NCBI GenBank assembly: GCA_902806345.1
Contig: CADCWF010000017.1
Location: 1-45,410, forward strand
Source of the DNA: an uncultured Thermomicrobiales bacterium
GTDB taxonomy: Bacteria; Chloroflexota; Chloroflexia; Thermomicrobiales; UBA6265
Reading direction: 5' to 3'
Length of the DNA stretch: 45,410 bases
A program made the position numbers and the translations under genes. Shown piece after piece: positions 16,629 to 25,212 of this stretch. The notes beneath the pieces are model-generated. The model saw only the letters and a program-made list of their open reading frames with translations, was not told where the DNA came from and made no database searches. Each line of letters begins with the position of its first letter. The stretch's first letter is position 1.

Positions 16629-19600
16629 ATGACCGACGTGCTCCTCGAATCCGCGCCGCCCGCCGTCGCCCCCACGACCCGCCTCCTGCGGCTGGAGCTC
16701 CACGGCTTCAAGAGCTTCGCCAGCCGCACCGTGGTCCGCTTCGAGCCGGGCATCACCGCCATCGTCGGTCCGAACGGCAGCGGCAAGTCGAACGTCGCCG
16801 ACGCCGTCCGCTGGGTGCTCGGGGAGCAGGGCGCCGGGGCGTTGCGGGCCAGGAAGACGGAGGAGGTCATCTTCGCCGGCGGGCAGGGGCGGGCCCCGGC
16901 CGGGATGGCGGAGGCGACGCTCGTCTTCGACAACGGTGACGGCTGGCTGCCGGTTGGCTTCGCCGAGGTGGCCGTCACCCGGCGTGCCTTCCGCGGCGGC
17001 GAGAACCACTACCTGATCAACGGCAAGCGGGTCCGGCTCAAAGACGTCGCGCTGCTCACCGCCGGGCTCGGCCAGGGCCACCTCGTCGTTGGCCAGGGGT
17101 TGGTCGATACCGCCCTCAGTCAGAAGCCGGAGGAGCGGCGGGCGCTCTTCGAGCACGCCGCCGACCTTGCCGGGTTGCGCCTGCGCGTCGCCGAGGCGGA
17201 GCGCAATCTGGCCGAGGCGGATGCAAACAGCCAGCGCGTCGGCGACCTCCTGGCCGATCTGGAGCCCCGGCTGAAGGGCCTGGAGCGGGCCGCCCGCCAG
17301 GCGCGGGAGTGGCACGGCCTGCGGGCCGACCTGCGAGCCCTCCAGCGGACCCACCTCGCCGCGTTGCTGCGCCTGGCGGTCACCGCCAAAACGTCCGCCG
17401 CGGCGGCCGATGACGCCGCGGCCAGTGAGGTCGCCACGGCGCAGGCCGACTCGACCCGGCTGGCGGCCGAGGTCGAGGCTGCGCGATCGGCGGCGGCGGT
17501 CGCCCGCGACGCGCGGTCCCGCCTCGATCTCCGCCGCAGGGACCTGGACGAAACGCTCCGGCGCACCCGTCATGAACGCGACCTGGCGGGCGAGCGGGTG
17601 GCGGCACTCAACCGCCGCCTCGCCGATATGGCCGACACCCAGGCCGGGCTTGACGAGCAGGCCGCGGCCGTCGCGGCCGACCTCGATCGGCTGGCGAGCG
17701 ACCTCGCCGCCCTCGACGCCGAGTCGGCGGCGGAGTCGGCGCGGTCGGCGGCGCTGGCGGCAGCCGTGGCGGCGGCGCGGGCCGAGCGGTGCAGGGTGGA
17801 GCAGGCGGCAGCGGCAGACAGCCACCGCCACCAGGATGGGGAGCGCGAGCTGGCGGCGCTGGCCGGCAAGCGCGCCCTCGTGCTCCAGCGCCACGAGGCC
17901 GCCACCCTGGAGCGGGAGCGGCTGCGGGCGGCGGGCGACGAGCGCGGCAACCGGATCGCGGCGCTGCGGGCCGAGCTCGCCGCGGCCGACGCCGCTCGGG
18001 AGCAGGAGGCGGCAACCATCGCCGCGCTCGACGCTCGGCTGGCCGCGCTCGGAAGCGACGAGACGGGAGCAACCTCCGCCCTTGCCGCCGCGACGCGGGC
18101 CGTTGCGGACGCCGAGCGGGCGCTCAACGAGGCGACGACCCGGCTCGGCGTCCTGCGCCGCCTGCACGAGCAGGGGGCGGGGCTCTACGCCGGCGTTCGG
18201 GAGACGCTTGCGGCGGCGCGGGCTGGACGGCTGTCGGGGGTCGTCGGCGCCGTCGCCGAGCTGGTCGAGAGCCCGCCGGAGCTGGAGACCGCCGTCGAGG
18301 TCGCCCTCGGCGGCCACCTCCAGGACCTCGTTGTGGGTCGTTGGGGCGACGCCGAGGCGGCGATCGCCCACCTGAAGCGGACCGGCGCCGGCCGGGCCAC
18401 CTTCCAACCGCTGGACACCGTCACCGCCAACCGCCGGCCGCCGCCGGAGCGGGCCCTCGGCCTCCCCGGCGTCCACGGCGTCGCGGCCGACCTCGTCGGC
18501 CACCGGTCGGAGCTGCGGCCCGTCGTCGACGCCCTGCTCGGGCGGACGCTCGTCGTCGCCGACCTGCCGACGGCGCGGACGGCGCTGCCGCTCCTGCCGC
18601 CGGGTTGGAGCACGGTCACGCTCGGCGGCGAGGTCGCCCGTGCCGGCGGATCGGTCACGGGCGGCGCCGCGGTCCGCGAGAGCGGCGTCCTCGGCCGCGA
18701 GCGCGAACTCCGCGACCTCCCCGAGACCATCGCCGCCCTGGAGCGCACAGTCGCGGGAGCCCGGAGCAAACGGGACGAGGTGGATGCCCGGTTGCGGCGG
18801 CACGCAGCCGAGCGCCGCGGCGCCGAGGCGGAGCGCGCCGCCTCCGGCGCGGCCGGGGAGGAGCGCCTGCGTCAGCAAACCCGGCTGGCGGCCTGGCTCG
18901 CCGACCTGGAGCGGGACGAGGCAACTGCGGCCGCCCGCTTAGCGACCTTGGCTGGTGAAGCGGAGAGCGCCTGGCGCGAGGCGGCGGCGATCGAGGCGGC
19001 GGCGCAGACGCTCGAACGGACCCTGGCAGACCTCGACGCCGGGAGCCGGGAGCGACGCATGGAGGAGGATCGCGCGGCGGATGCATTAGCCGCCGCCGAG
19101 CGGGAGGCGGCCGCGACCGGCCAGCGGCGGGCCGGGCTGGACGAGCGGCTGCGCGCCGAGCGCCGCCGCGAACAGGGCCTCCGGACGCGGGAAGCGGCGC
19201 TCGCCGAGGAGACCACCCTACGCCAGGGGCGCGCCGCCGGCCTCGAGCGGGAGCGGGAAGCGCTGGCCGCCGCCGTCGATCGCCTCGCCGTCGAGGCAAC
19301 GGCGCTGGAGCGCGACCCGGCGGCGCTCGAAGCGGAGCGGACACCCCTGGAAGCAGGGGTCGCCGCGGCCGAGGCGGACCTGTTCCGCCTCGGCCGTGCC
19401 CTGGACGAGGCGCGGGCGACCGTCCTCGACCGGGAGCGGGCCCACGGCCTCGCCGCCCTCGCCGCCGAGCGCGCCGCCGGCGAGGTCGCCGCGCTCGCCC
19501 GCCGCATCGGCGACGAGTTGGACCTGGCGGACCCGTTCGAACTGCTGACGCGCGACGAGCCCTCATCCCCGGTGCCCCCTCCCGCAGCCCGGGTTCTCGG

Positions 19601-20510
19601 CGCAAAGCAACAAGGGGGCAGTGACGTCATGCCGGCGACCCCCTCCGTCGCATCCTGGGGAGGGGAAGCTGCCACCGCCGCTCCCTTCTCCCCTCCCCCC
19701 CGCTCGGGTTCTCCCGAGGCGGTGGGGCTGGTGGAGGGGGCTGCCGGCCCGGTCGATCGCTTCCCAAACGATCCCTCCCCCTGTCCGGCGACCTTGGAGA
19801 ATGGGGCCCAACCAGGCCAGTGGCCTGACCCCGAACACCGGATCCCATCGGCCGAGGCGCGGGAGCGGGAGATCGCCCGGCTGAAGGAGAAGCTGCGGCG
19901 GATCGGCTACGTCGGCGAGGAGGCGGTCGCCGACTACGAACGGGAGGCGGCTCGGACCGCCTTCCTGCGCTCCCAGCTCGCCGACATCCACGGCGCGGCG
20001 GCGGCGCTGCGCGAGCTGCTCGCCGACCTCGACGAGACGATGCGGGCCCGCTTCGAGGCGACCGTCGGCCGCGTCGCCGACGAGTTCTCCGCCCTCTTCG
20101 CGGCGCTCTTCGGCGGCGGCACGGCCCGGCTTGAGCTGGCGCGGGGGGCGGACGGCGAACCGGGGGTGGAGATCGTCGCCCAACCGCCGGGCAAGCGCCT
20201 CCAGACCCTGGCGCTCCTCTCCGGCGGCGAGCGGGCGCTGACGGCGGTCGCGCTGCTCTTCGCGATCCTCCGGGTGAACCCTGCCCCCTTCTGCCTGCTG
20301 GACGAGGTGGACGCCGCCCTCGACGAGGCGAACGTGGTCCGTTTCCGCGACCAGTTGCGGCTGCTGGCGGCGCGGACGCAGACGGTGGTGGTCACCCACA
20401 ACCGCGGCACGATCGAGACCGCCGACACCCTCTACGGCGTCAGCATGGGCGCCGACGGCGTGAGCAAGACGCTCTCGCTACGGCTGAGCGAAGCGACGGC
20501 CGAGGCGTAG
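16629..20510 (+). CDS. smc: Chromosome partition protein SMC
   Basis: From ATG 16629 the protein is 1293 residues, versus about 1170-1200 for most SMCs. The N-terminal ABC half has LELHGFKSFASRT and Walker A GPNGSGKS (47-54). Coiled coil runs to about 510, followed by a hinge (about 515-680, GVVGAVAELV..GGSVTGG) and a returning coiled coil. The C-terminal half has signature LLSGGERAL (about 1196) and Walker B CLLDEVDAALDE. It condenses and segregates chromosomes with ScpA/ScpB. Residues about 977-1075 are a Pro/Ser/Gly-rich insert with atypical codons, close to the second ATPase half. No ribosome site precedes the start, so the mRNA may be leaderless. Confidence 0.95.
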   Translation: MTDVLLESAPPAVAPTTRLLRLELHGFKSFASRTVVRFEPGITAIVGPNGSGKSNVADAVRWVLGEQGAGALRARKTEEVIFAGGQGRAPAGMAEATLVFDNGDGWLPVGFAEVAVTRRAFRGGENHYLINGKRVRLKDVALLTAGLGQGHLVVGQGLVDTALSQKPEERRALFEHAADLAGLRLRVAEAERNLAEADANSQRVGDLLADLEPRLKGLERAARQAREWHGLRADLRALQRTHLAALLRLAVTAKTSAAAADDAAASEVATAQADSTRLAAEVEAARSAAAVARDARSRLDLRRRDLDETLRRTRHERDLAGERVAALNRRLADMADTQAGLDEQAAAVAADLDRLASDLAALDAESAAESARSAALAAAVAAARAERCRVEQAAAADSHRHQDGERELAALAGKRALVLQRHEAATLERERLRAAGDERGNRIAALRAELAAADAAREQEAATIAALDARLAALGSDETGATSALAAATRAVADAERALNEATTRLGVLRRLHEQGAGLYAGVRETLAAARAGRLSGVVGAVAELVESPPELETAVEVALGGHLQDLVVGRWGDAEAAIAHLKRTGAGRATFQPLDTVTANRRPPPERALGLPGVHGVAADLVGHRSELRPVVDALLGRTLVVADLPTARTALPLLPPGWSTVTLGGEVARAGGSVTGGAAVRESGVLGRERELRDLPETIAALERTVAGARSKRDEVDARLRRHAAERRGAEAERAASGAAGEERLRQQTRLAAWLADLERDEATAAARLATLAGEAESAWREAAAIEAAAQTLERTLADLDAGSRERRMEEDRAADALAAAEREAAATGQRRAGLDERLRAERRREQGLRTREAALAEETTLRQGRAAGLEREREALAAAVDRLAVEATALERDPAALEAERTPLEAGVAAAEADLFRLGRALDEARATVLDRERAHGLAALAAERAAGEVAALARRIGDELDLADPFELLTRDEPSSPVPPPAARVLGAKQQGGSDVMPATPSVASWGGEAATAAPFSPPPRSGSPEAVGLVEGAAGPVDRFPNDPSPCPATLENGAQPGQWPDPEHRIPSAEAREREIARLKEKLRRIGYVGEEAVADYEREAARTAFLRSQLADIHGAAAALRELLADLDETMRARFEATVGRVADEFSALFAALFGGGTARLELARGADGEPGVEIVAQPPGKRLQTLALLSGGERALTAVALLFAILRVNPAPFCLLDEVDAALDEANVVRFRDQLRLLAARTQTVVVTHNRGTIETADTLYGVSMGADGVSKTLSLRLSEATAEA
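19558..19854. repeat. Element-like in-frame insertion within smc
   Basis: These roughly 297 bases encode low-complexity, Pro-rich sequence between two coiled-coil stretches of SMC. About a quarter of its codons end in A or T, against only a few percent in the flanking smc codons. It contains the perfect small hairpin CTCGGG-TTCT-CCCGAG inside longer C-rich and G-rich arms. This looks like an intergenic palindromic repeat inserted in frame, but no second copy good enough to prove a family is seen in the window. Confidence 0.45.
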
Positions 20511-20516
20511 CTGCTT

Positions 20517-20560
20517 CACTCGCGTCTCCCCGTCGAACCTTCGGCGGGGAGACGCGAGTG
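20517..20560. terminator. Bidirectional terminator-like hairpin after smc
   Basis: A perfect 16-bp inverted repeat with a 12-base loop starts six bases after the smc stop codon, between convergent smc and the SnoaL gene. It lacks a T-tract on either side, so termination is probable but not certain. Confidence 0.5.
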
Positions 20561-20672
20561 ACCCGACGGCCCCGCCAACCCTCGGCCACCGGCCATGACG
20601 CTCTGCCGGCCGGCGGCCCCCCCGAGGTCGGCGAGTACGGGAAGCTGGAGCTCGCTCCGCCGCGGCAACCGA

Positions 20673-21692
20673 TCAAGCCGCCGGATCGCCATCGCCCCGG
20701 CGGTAGGCGCCGAGCTGCATCAGCAAGCCGAGGTCGTCGCCGACCGTCCACGCCTCGGCGATCTTGCCGTTCTCGATCCGGTAGATGTCGATGCCGGAGG
20801 TCGAGACTCCGTTCCCGGTCGCCGGGACCTCTCGGTAGTCGCCAAGGTGAGTGCCGCTCAGCGTCCAGAGCACCGCCACCCGGTCGCCCTCGGCCACGAC
20901 CCGATCGACGGTCGGGGTGAGATCGGGGAACGCCGCCCGGAGGGCGATCGCGTGCTCCTGGAGCCCGGCCACGCCCATCGAAGCGGTTCCGTGCCAGACG
21001 AACCCGGGCGCCAGCAACCCATCCGCGGCGCCGAGGTCGCCCCGCCCGAAGAGCGCCCTTCGGAACCGTTGGACGAGCTCCGTGCTCGCCTCGCCAGACG
21101 CGGCGGACGCCGCCGCGCCGTATTCGCTGTCCGGCGAAAGCTGGATCACGACGGGATTGGCAGGGGTCGGCATAGCGCCGCTCTCCGCAGTCGACGGGGC
21201 CGCGAGCTGCTCCATCACGCCGAGGATGTCCTCCAGGTGCCAATTCTCGGCCAGCTTGTCGTCCTCGACGGACCAGATATCGACGGCGGCGATCTGGAGC
21301 CACTTGCCGGTCGGGGGTGCCCCGAAGAACTCGCCCAAGTGGGTGCCTTGGACGGTCGTCCGCACGGCAACCGCGTCCCCGGCCACGATCAGGTCGTCGA
21401 TGCGGAAGGCGAAGTCCGGGAGTCCGGCTCGGGCGGTCGCCAGGGTATGCCGCAAGCTCTCGAGGCTGGACCCCTCGCCGGGCGGCGCAGTGTGGATGAC
21501 GAGATCGGGCGAGACCACCTGGGTGAGCATCTCCAGGTCTCCCCTGGCGGCGATCTCGTAGTAGCGGCGGACCAACGCCTCGGTCGACGCTCGGTCCGCC
21601 CCAGCAGTGGCGGTTGCCCGAGCCTGGACGGGGCTGGGGAGATGCTCAACCGTCCCGCCAACCAGGAGGACGATGGCGAGAGTCCGGATCAA
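20673..21692 (-). CDS. Exported tandem SnoaL-like protein
   Basis: The 339-residue product has a signal-like N-terminus (RTLAIVLLVGG, cleavage near VQA) and two SnoaL/NTF2-like domains at about 35-165 and 205-330. Both carry family blocks: LVRRYYEIAARGDLEMLTQV and GTHLGEFFGAPPTGK in the first, GTHLGDYREVPATGNGV and GIDIYRIENGKIAEAW in the second. SnoaL-like folds include polyketide cyclases and ester-hydrolysing relatives; catalysis is not assured here. The start is TTG 21692. The only well-placed ribosome site (AAAGGA) instead serves an ATG at 21704 whose third codon is TGA in this same frame, a possible nonsense mutation. Confidence 0.82.
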   Translation of the reverse strand: MIRTLAIVLLVGGTVEHLPSPVQARATATAGADRASTEALVRRYYEIAARGDLEMLTQVVSPDLVIHTAPPGEGSSLESLRHTLATARAGLPDFAFRIDDLIVAGDAVAVRTTVQGTHLGEFFGAPPTGKWLQIAAVDIWSVEDDKLAENWHLEDILGVMEQLAAPSTAESGAMPTPANPVVIQLSPDSEYGAAASAASGEASTELVQRFRRALFGRGDLGAADGLLAPGFVWHGTASMGVAGLQEHAIALRAAFPDLTPTVDRVVAEGDRVAVLWTLSGTHLGDYREVPATGNGVSTSGIDIYRIENGKIAEAWTVGDDLGLLMQLGAYRRGDGDPAA

Positions 21693-21792
21693 CGCTCATC
21701 GCATCGGTCTGTCCTTTCGAGCCGTCTCGCTCAGGTACCGCGCGGCCGGTGCCGGCCACGGGGTCTTGCCGCGCTATCGGCGGCGCCAGGCG

Positions 21793-22221
21793 TCATGCCC
21801 CCGACTCGGCGACGACGACCTCGCCATCCATCCCCCCGTGCAGCGTGCACCGATAGGCGTAACGACCCGGTTCGGTGAAGGACCGGGCGAAGTCGCCCTC
21901 GGTCTGGACGTCCGACGCGAAGTCGTCGCCGACGACGTTGTGGTCGTGGTCCCCCTCCCATCGCCAGGTGACAGTGGTACCGAGTGGAACCTCAATCGCG
22001 GCCGGCTCGAAGTAGTTGTCGCGGACGGCAACCTCGGAAACGTTGGTCACCAAGGCGCCGCCACGGTTGGGGCCGTCCGCGCCGTCGTTGCCGCCGCAGG
22101 CGGCCGTCAAGCCGACCAAGCCGAGGCTCGTCATTCCGAGAACCGTGTGGCGAAGAAGGCCCCGCCGCGTCTCGGTCGCGGCCGGCCATCCCTCAAACCT
22201 CTTGTCATCCAGCGTGTTCAT
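21793..22221 (-). CDS. Cupredoxin (plastocyanin/amicyanin-like) lipoprotein
   Basis: The ATG at 22221 lies six bases after AAGGAG; longer frames upstream are noncoding. The 142-residue protein has a leader with ETRRGLL (Tat-like) and a lipobox ending at Cys42 (GLTAACGG). The cupredoxin domain follows: NYFEPAAIEVPLGTTVTW, His in DHDHNVVGDD, and CTLHGGM giving Cys125, His128 and Met131. The C-x2-H-x2-M spacing is that of amicyanin. It should be a membrane-anchored type 1 copper electron carrier outside the cell. It lies downstream of the DoxX-like genes in the same direction. Confidence 0.92.
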   Translation of the reverse strand: MNTLDDKRFEGWPAATETRRGLLRHTVLGMTSLGLVGLTAACGGNDGADGPNRGGALVTNVSEVAVRDNYFEPAAIEVPLGTTVTWRWEGDHDHNVVGDDFASDVQTEGDFARSFTEPGRYAYRCTLHGGMDGEVVVAESGA

Positions 22222-22461
22222 CGGGCACTCCTTGACGGTGGCCGCGATCTCGCGGCCAAGTGGTCGATTCGGTGAGCAGGAACGGGCATCCGGAAGATGC
22301 TGTGCGGACACCACGAGGCGCGCCAGGCTCGTGGCCGTCACGCGAAAACGGCAGGACCCGGGCGGGTCTCCTCGGCGCGATTCCCGGGTTTCTCGGGTCA
22401 GGTCCGGGGTCTCCGGTTCCAACCCCTGCACCCCGGCCGCCGCACCAACCTCGACCGTCCG

Positions 22462-22920
22462 CTAGGACGTGACGACCGGACTAGCGGTCGTCCGCTGCAG
22501 CAGTCCGAGGGCACGGACCCCGAGCCAGAGCGAGAGCGCAAACAGGCACGCCCCATTGAGCGGGTGCAGCGCCCGCAGCCACGCCGGCTCCAGGTGCGGG
22601 AACACGTGCTGCAGCGTGTAGAGCGCGGGCAGCAGCAGCGTGGCGCCGGTCACGCGGCGGCCGACGCCGCCGAGGAGGGCCGGGATCCAGGCGACGAACG
22701 CCACCAGGCCGAGCGCGCTGCCGAGGGCCTCGTGGGCGGTCCAGTAGCCTGGCGCGTCGAAGACACCGAGCCCGGCCAGGAAGAACTGGGCAAGGGCGCC
22801 CGCCGTCAACACCGCGGCCAGGGCGAGCAGTGCGGCCCGCGCCACCCCCGCCACGCGACCGCGGGGAGTCGGCATCGTCGCGGCCGGCGAATCGGATCTG
22901 GGGTCCGCTTCAACGGCCAC
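22462..22920 (-). CDS. Four-helix membrane protein, DUF6220-like
   Basis: GTG at 22920 follows GGAGG and overlaps the end of the DoxX-like gene by 11 bases. An ATG at 22876 is the alternative. The 152-residue product has four predicted membrane helices: AALLALAAVLTAGALAQFFL, ALGLVAFVAWIPALLGG, the segment TGATLLLPALYTLQHVFP, and LNGACLFALSLWLGVRAL. The FLAGLGVF and HEALG elements suggest DUF6220. Function is unknown; the overlap implies joint translation with the DoxX-like protein. Confidence 0.75.
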   Translation of the reverse strand: MAVEADPRSDSPAATMPTPRGRVAGVARAALLALAAVLTAGALAQFFLAGLGVFDAPGYWTAHEALGSALGLVAFVAWIPALLGGVGRRVTGATLLLPALYTLQHVFPHLEPAWLRALHPLNGACLFALSLWLGVRALGLLQRTTASPVVTS

Positions 22921-23437
22921 CTCGCCCCTCCTCCCCGAACCTGCTCCGGCGCCGGCCGAACTCGCTGGCGGCAACGACGACCGCTGCCGCCAGGAGGACG
23001 ATGTCCTTGAGCACGTACTGCCCTTCCAGCGTCGGCGCCGAGAGCGGGCCGGCAAAGAGGCGGTCCGGGACGAGGACCAGCGGCGAGAGGACGCCCGCCA
23101 TCGCCACCCCGAGCAGCGCCATGCCGGCGCCCAGGTGCCTGCCGGTGAGCAGGCTGAACCCGATGGCGGTCTCCATCGCCGCGACGAGCACGCGGCCCAG
23201 GCCGGCCGGCACCAACCCGAAGGTGAGCACCGACATCGTCTGCTCGACCAGCCCCTCGGCCGGGCTAAGCCCGGGCACGAACTTGAGGAGCCCGAAGCCG
23301 AGGAAGACCAGGCCGAGGCTGATCCGCAGCAACTCGACATCGTGCGCCCGCAGCCAAGCCATCGCCTGCGCCGAGGCGCGGCGCGGCACGCCGGGGCGCC
23401 GCGCCCCGGCGAGCCGCTCCCACGGCAAAACGTCCAT
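22910..23437 (-). CDS. DoxX/DUF417-like membrane protein
   Basis: The ATG at 23437 follows GGAGAGGG; a more upstream start would add a nonconserved stretch. The 175-residue protein has four membrane segments, with RISLGLVFLGFGLLKFVPG in the first and TLEGQYVLKDIVLLAAAVVV in the last. This pattern fits the DoxX superfamily, and the LKDIVLL ending resembles the DUF417 (YkgB/RclC) branch. Members are linked to respiratory or redox stress at the membrane, with no defined reaction. It overlaps the DUF6220-like gene and follows the two-component genes by about 140 bases. Confidence 0.82.
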   Translation of the reverse strand: MDVLPWERLAGARRPGVPRRASAQAMAWLRAHDVELLRISLGLVFLGFGLLKFVPGLSPAEGLVEQTMSVLTFGLVPAGLGRVLVAAMETAIGFSLLTGRHLGAGMALLGVAMAGVLSPLVLVPDRLFAGPLSAPTLEGQYVLKDIVLLAAAVVVAASEFGRRRSRFGEEGRGGR

Positions 23438-23574
23438 GATGACCCTCTCCTCTCCGGCACGGACGTGCCGTCTCATTCGGACCTGAGGAGAGGGTAGGCC
23501 TGCGGTGTCACGGGCCAATCACCCGCCTGTCGCAATCCCGTCGCGGGACCCGGAGCGGGGCGTGGCGGGAAGGG

Positions 23575-25212
23575 TCACAGCGGGGCGACGAGCGAGAAGC
23601 GCAGCGAGAAGCAGCTTCCAACGCCGGGGATGCTCTCCACCGCGACGCGGCCGCCCATCGCCTCGGTCAACTCCTTGACCAGGGCCAGGCCGAGCCCAGC
23701 CCGGCCGCCGTCGTGCCCATCGCCGCCGCGGTAGAAGCGCTCCCAGACGTGGGGGAGGTCGGTCTCGGCGATGCCTTCGCCGGTGTCCCTGACTTGGACG
23801 ACGAGCGCGTTGCAGTCGGCCTTCGCGCTCAAGACGACGAACCCGCCTGGCGGGGTGTGGCGGACGGCGTTGGCGACCAGGTTGCGGACAATCTGCTCCA
23901 ATCGGTCGCCGTCGACGGTGACAGGCGGCAATCCGGGTGGCGACGGGGCCTCGGCCACTACCTCGACCCGGCCCCGCTCCCAGGCGGACGGTGCCGCCGC
24001 AGCCGCGACCCGCCGCAGCACGGCGCCGACATCGGTCGGGCGGAGCGCCAGCGGCAGGCGGCCGACCCCGGCGCGGGACAGCGCGAACAAGTCGTCGAGC
24101 AGGCGGCCCAGGCGATCGATTTCGGCCGCCATCACAGCCAGGTCGGCGCGCAGGGTCGGCGCTGGCGCCCCATCCCAGTTGGCGAGGGCGGAATCGAGGA
24201 AGCCGCGCACGGTCGCCACCGGCGTCCGCAGCTCGTGGGAGACAGCGGCGACCAACTCGCGACGATCGTTGAGCAGACAGGCGACCGCGTCCCGCTCGGC
24301 CGAGAGCTGGGCCAGGGAGCGCTCCAGGTCGGCCGCCATCGCGTTGAAATCGCCCTGGAGGCGGGCGACCTCGTCCGCTCCGTCGACGGCGACGCGGGCG
24401 GCGAGGTCGCCGCTCCGGAGGGCCGCGGTGGCCCCGGCCAGTTCCTCCAAACGGCGGGTCGTCCGCGGCAGGACGACGACCGAGATCAGGGCGACCGGGA
24501 CCACCAGGACGACGGCGATCGCCAGGCCACCGAGGAGGAAGACGACCGTTGCCGGGACGACCTGCTCGACCAGCCGGGCGACGAAGCCGACGACCGCGTC
24601 CTCGGTCGAATCGGCCCCGCCGGCTGCCGACCGCCACGCGACGAGGACGGTGCCGGCGAGCGCGCTGAGCGTCAGGAACAGGACGACCACGGCGGCCAGG
24701 CCGAGGCTGGCAGCGAGCTGGGCATGGGTGAGCTCCCAGAGTAGGCGCGTCCGACGCAGGCGATCCCAGCGCGGCCAGACGAGCACCGCGGCGCGGCCGG
24801 CGGCGTAGGCGACGCCGGCGCCCAGCGCCGCGAAGCCGCCGAAGACTGGTGCCCACCACGGCTCGGCGGCGCTCCCGGCCTCGACCCAGCCCATCCACCC
24901 GGCTACGAGCGCGCCGGCGGTGATCCCGACGCCGCCGGCGGCCCAGGCGGTGAGCACGAAGGCGACCATCCCGGAAACCTCGATGCGCAGCCGCCGACCG
25001 GCGACCTGCCGCCGCCGTCGGAGGGAGCCGGCAAGCCCCAGGGCGAGGCCGATGCCGACCAGCCCGACGGGCAATGCCCCGGCTTGGCGGTCCGGATCCG
25101 GGACGCTCGCGAAGAGGGTCGTCAGCCCCAGCGTGGCGAAAATGGCGACAACCGCGGTTTCCCCCAGCAGTCGTCGTCCGTCGACGGCGAGCACCCGGGC
25201 GCTCCGACTCAC
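23575..25212 (-). CDS. Membrane sensor histidine kinase
   Basis: I choose GTG 25212, nine bases after GGAGG and overlapping the regulator's stop by four bases (GTGA); an ATG at 25236 is the alternative. The 545-residue protein has several N-terminal membrane helices and a HAMP region (about 245-300, TRRLEELAGATAALRSGDLA). The HisKA motif AAVSHELRTPVATV carries the phospho-accepting His near 326. HATPase_c motifs are NLVANAVRHTPPGG (N box), DTGEGIAETDL (G1), ERFYRG (F) and GGRAGLGLALVKEL (G2). It phosphorylates the response regulator encoded just upstream. The signal is unknown. Confidence 0.93.
   Translation of the reverse strand: MSRSARVLAVDGRRLLGETAVVAIFATLGLTTLFASVPDPDRQAGALPVGLVGIGLALGLAGSLRRRRQVAGRRLRIEVSGMVAFVLTAWAAGGVGITAGALVAGWMGWVEAGSAAEPWWAPVFGGFAALGAGVAYAAGRAAVLVWPRWDRLRRTRLLWELTHAQLAASLGLAAVVVLFLTLSALAGTVLVAWRSAAGGADSTEDAVVGFVARLVEQVVPATVVFLLGGLAIAVVLVVPVALISVVVLPRTTRRLEELAGATAALRSGDLAARVAVDGADEVARLQGDFNAMAADLERSLAQLSAERDAVACLLNDRRELVAAVSHELRTPVATVRGFLDSALANWDGAPAPTLRADLAVMAAEIDRLGRLLDDLFALSRAGVGRLPLALRPTDVGAVLRRVAAAAAPSAWERGRVEVVAEAPSPPGLPPVTVDGDRLEQIVRNLVANAVRHTPPGGFVVLSAKADCNALVVQVRDTGEGIAETDLPHVWERFYRGGDGHDGGRAGLGLALVKELTEAMGGRVAVESIPGVGSCFSLRFSLVAPL

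Noticed and set aside
15750-18878. 1042-codon minus-strand frame opposite smc
   Set aside because: The opposite strand encodes unmistakable SMC ATPase and hinge motifs; the antisense product is low complexity.
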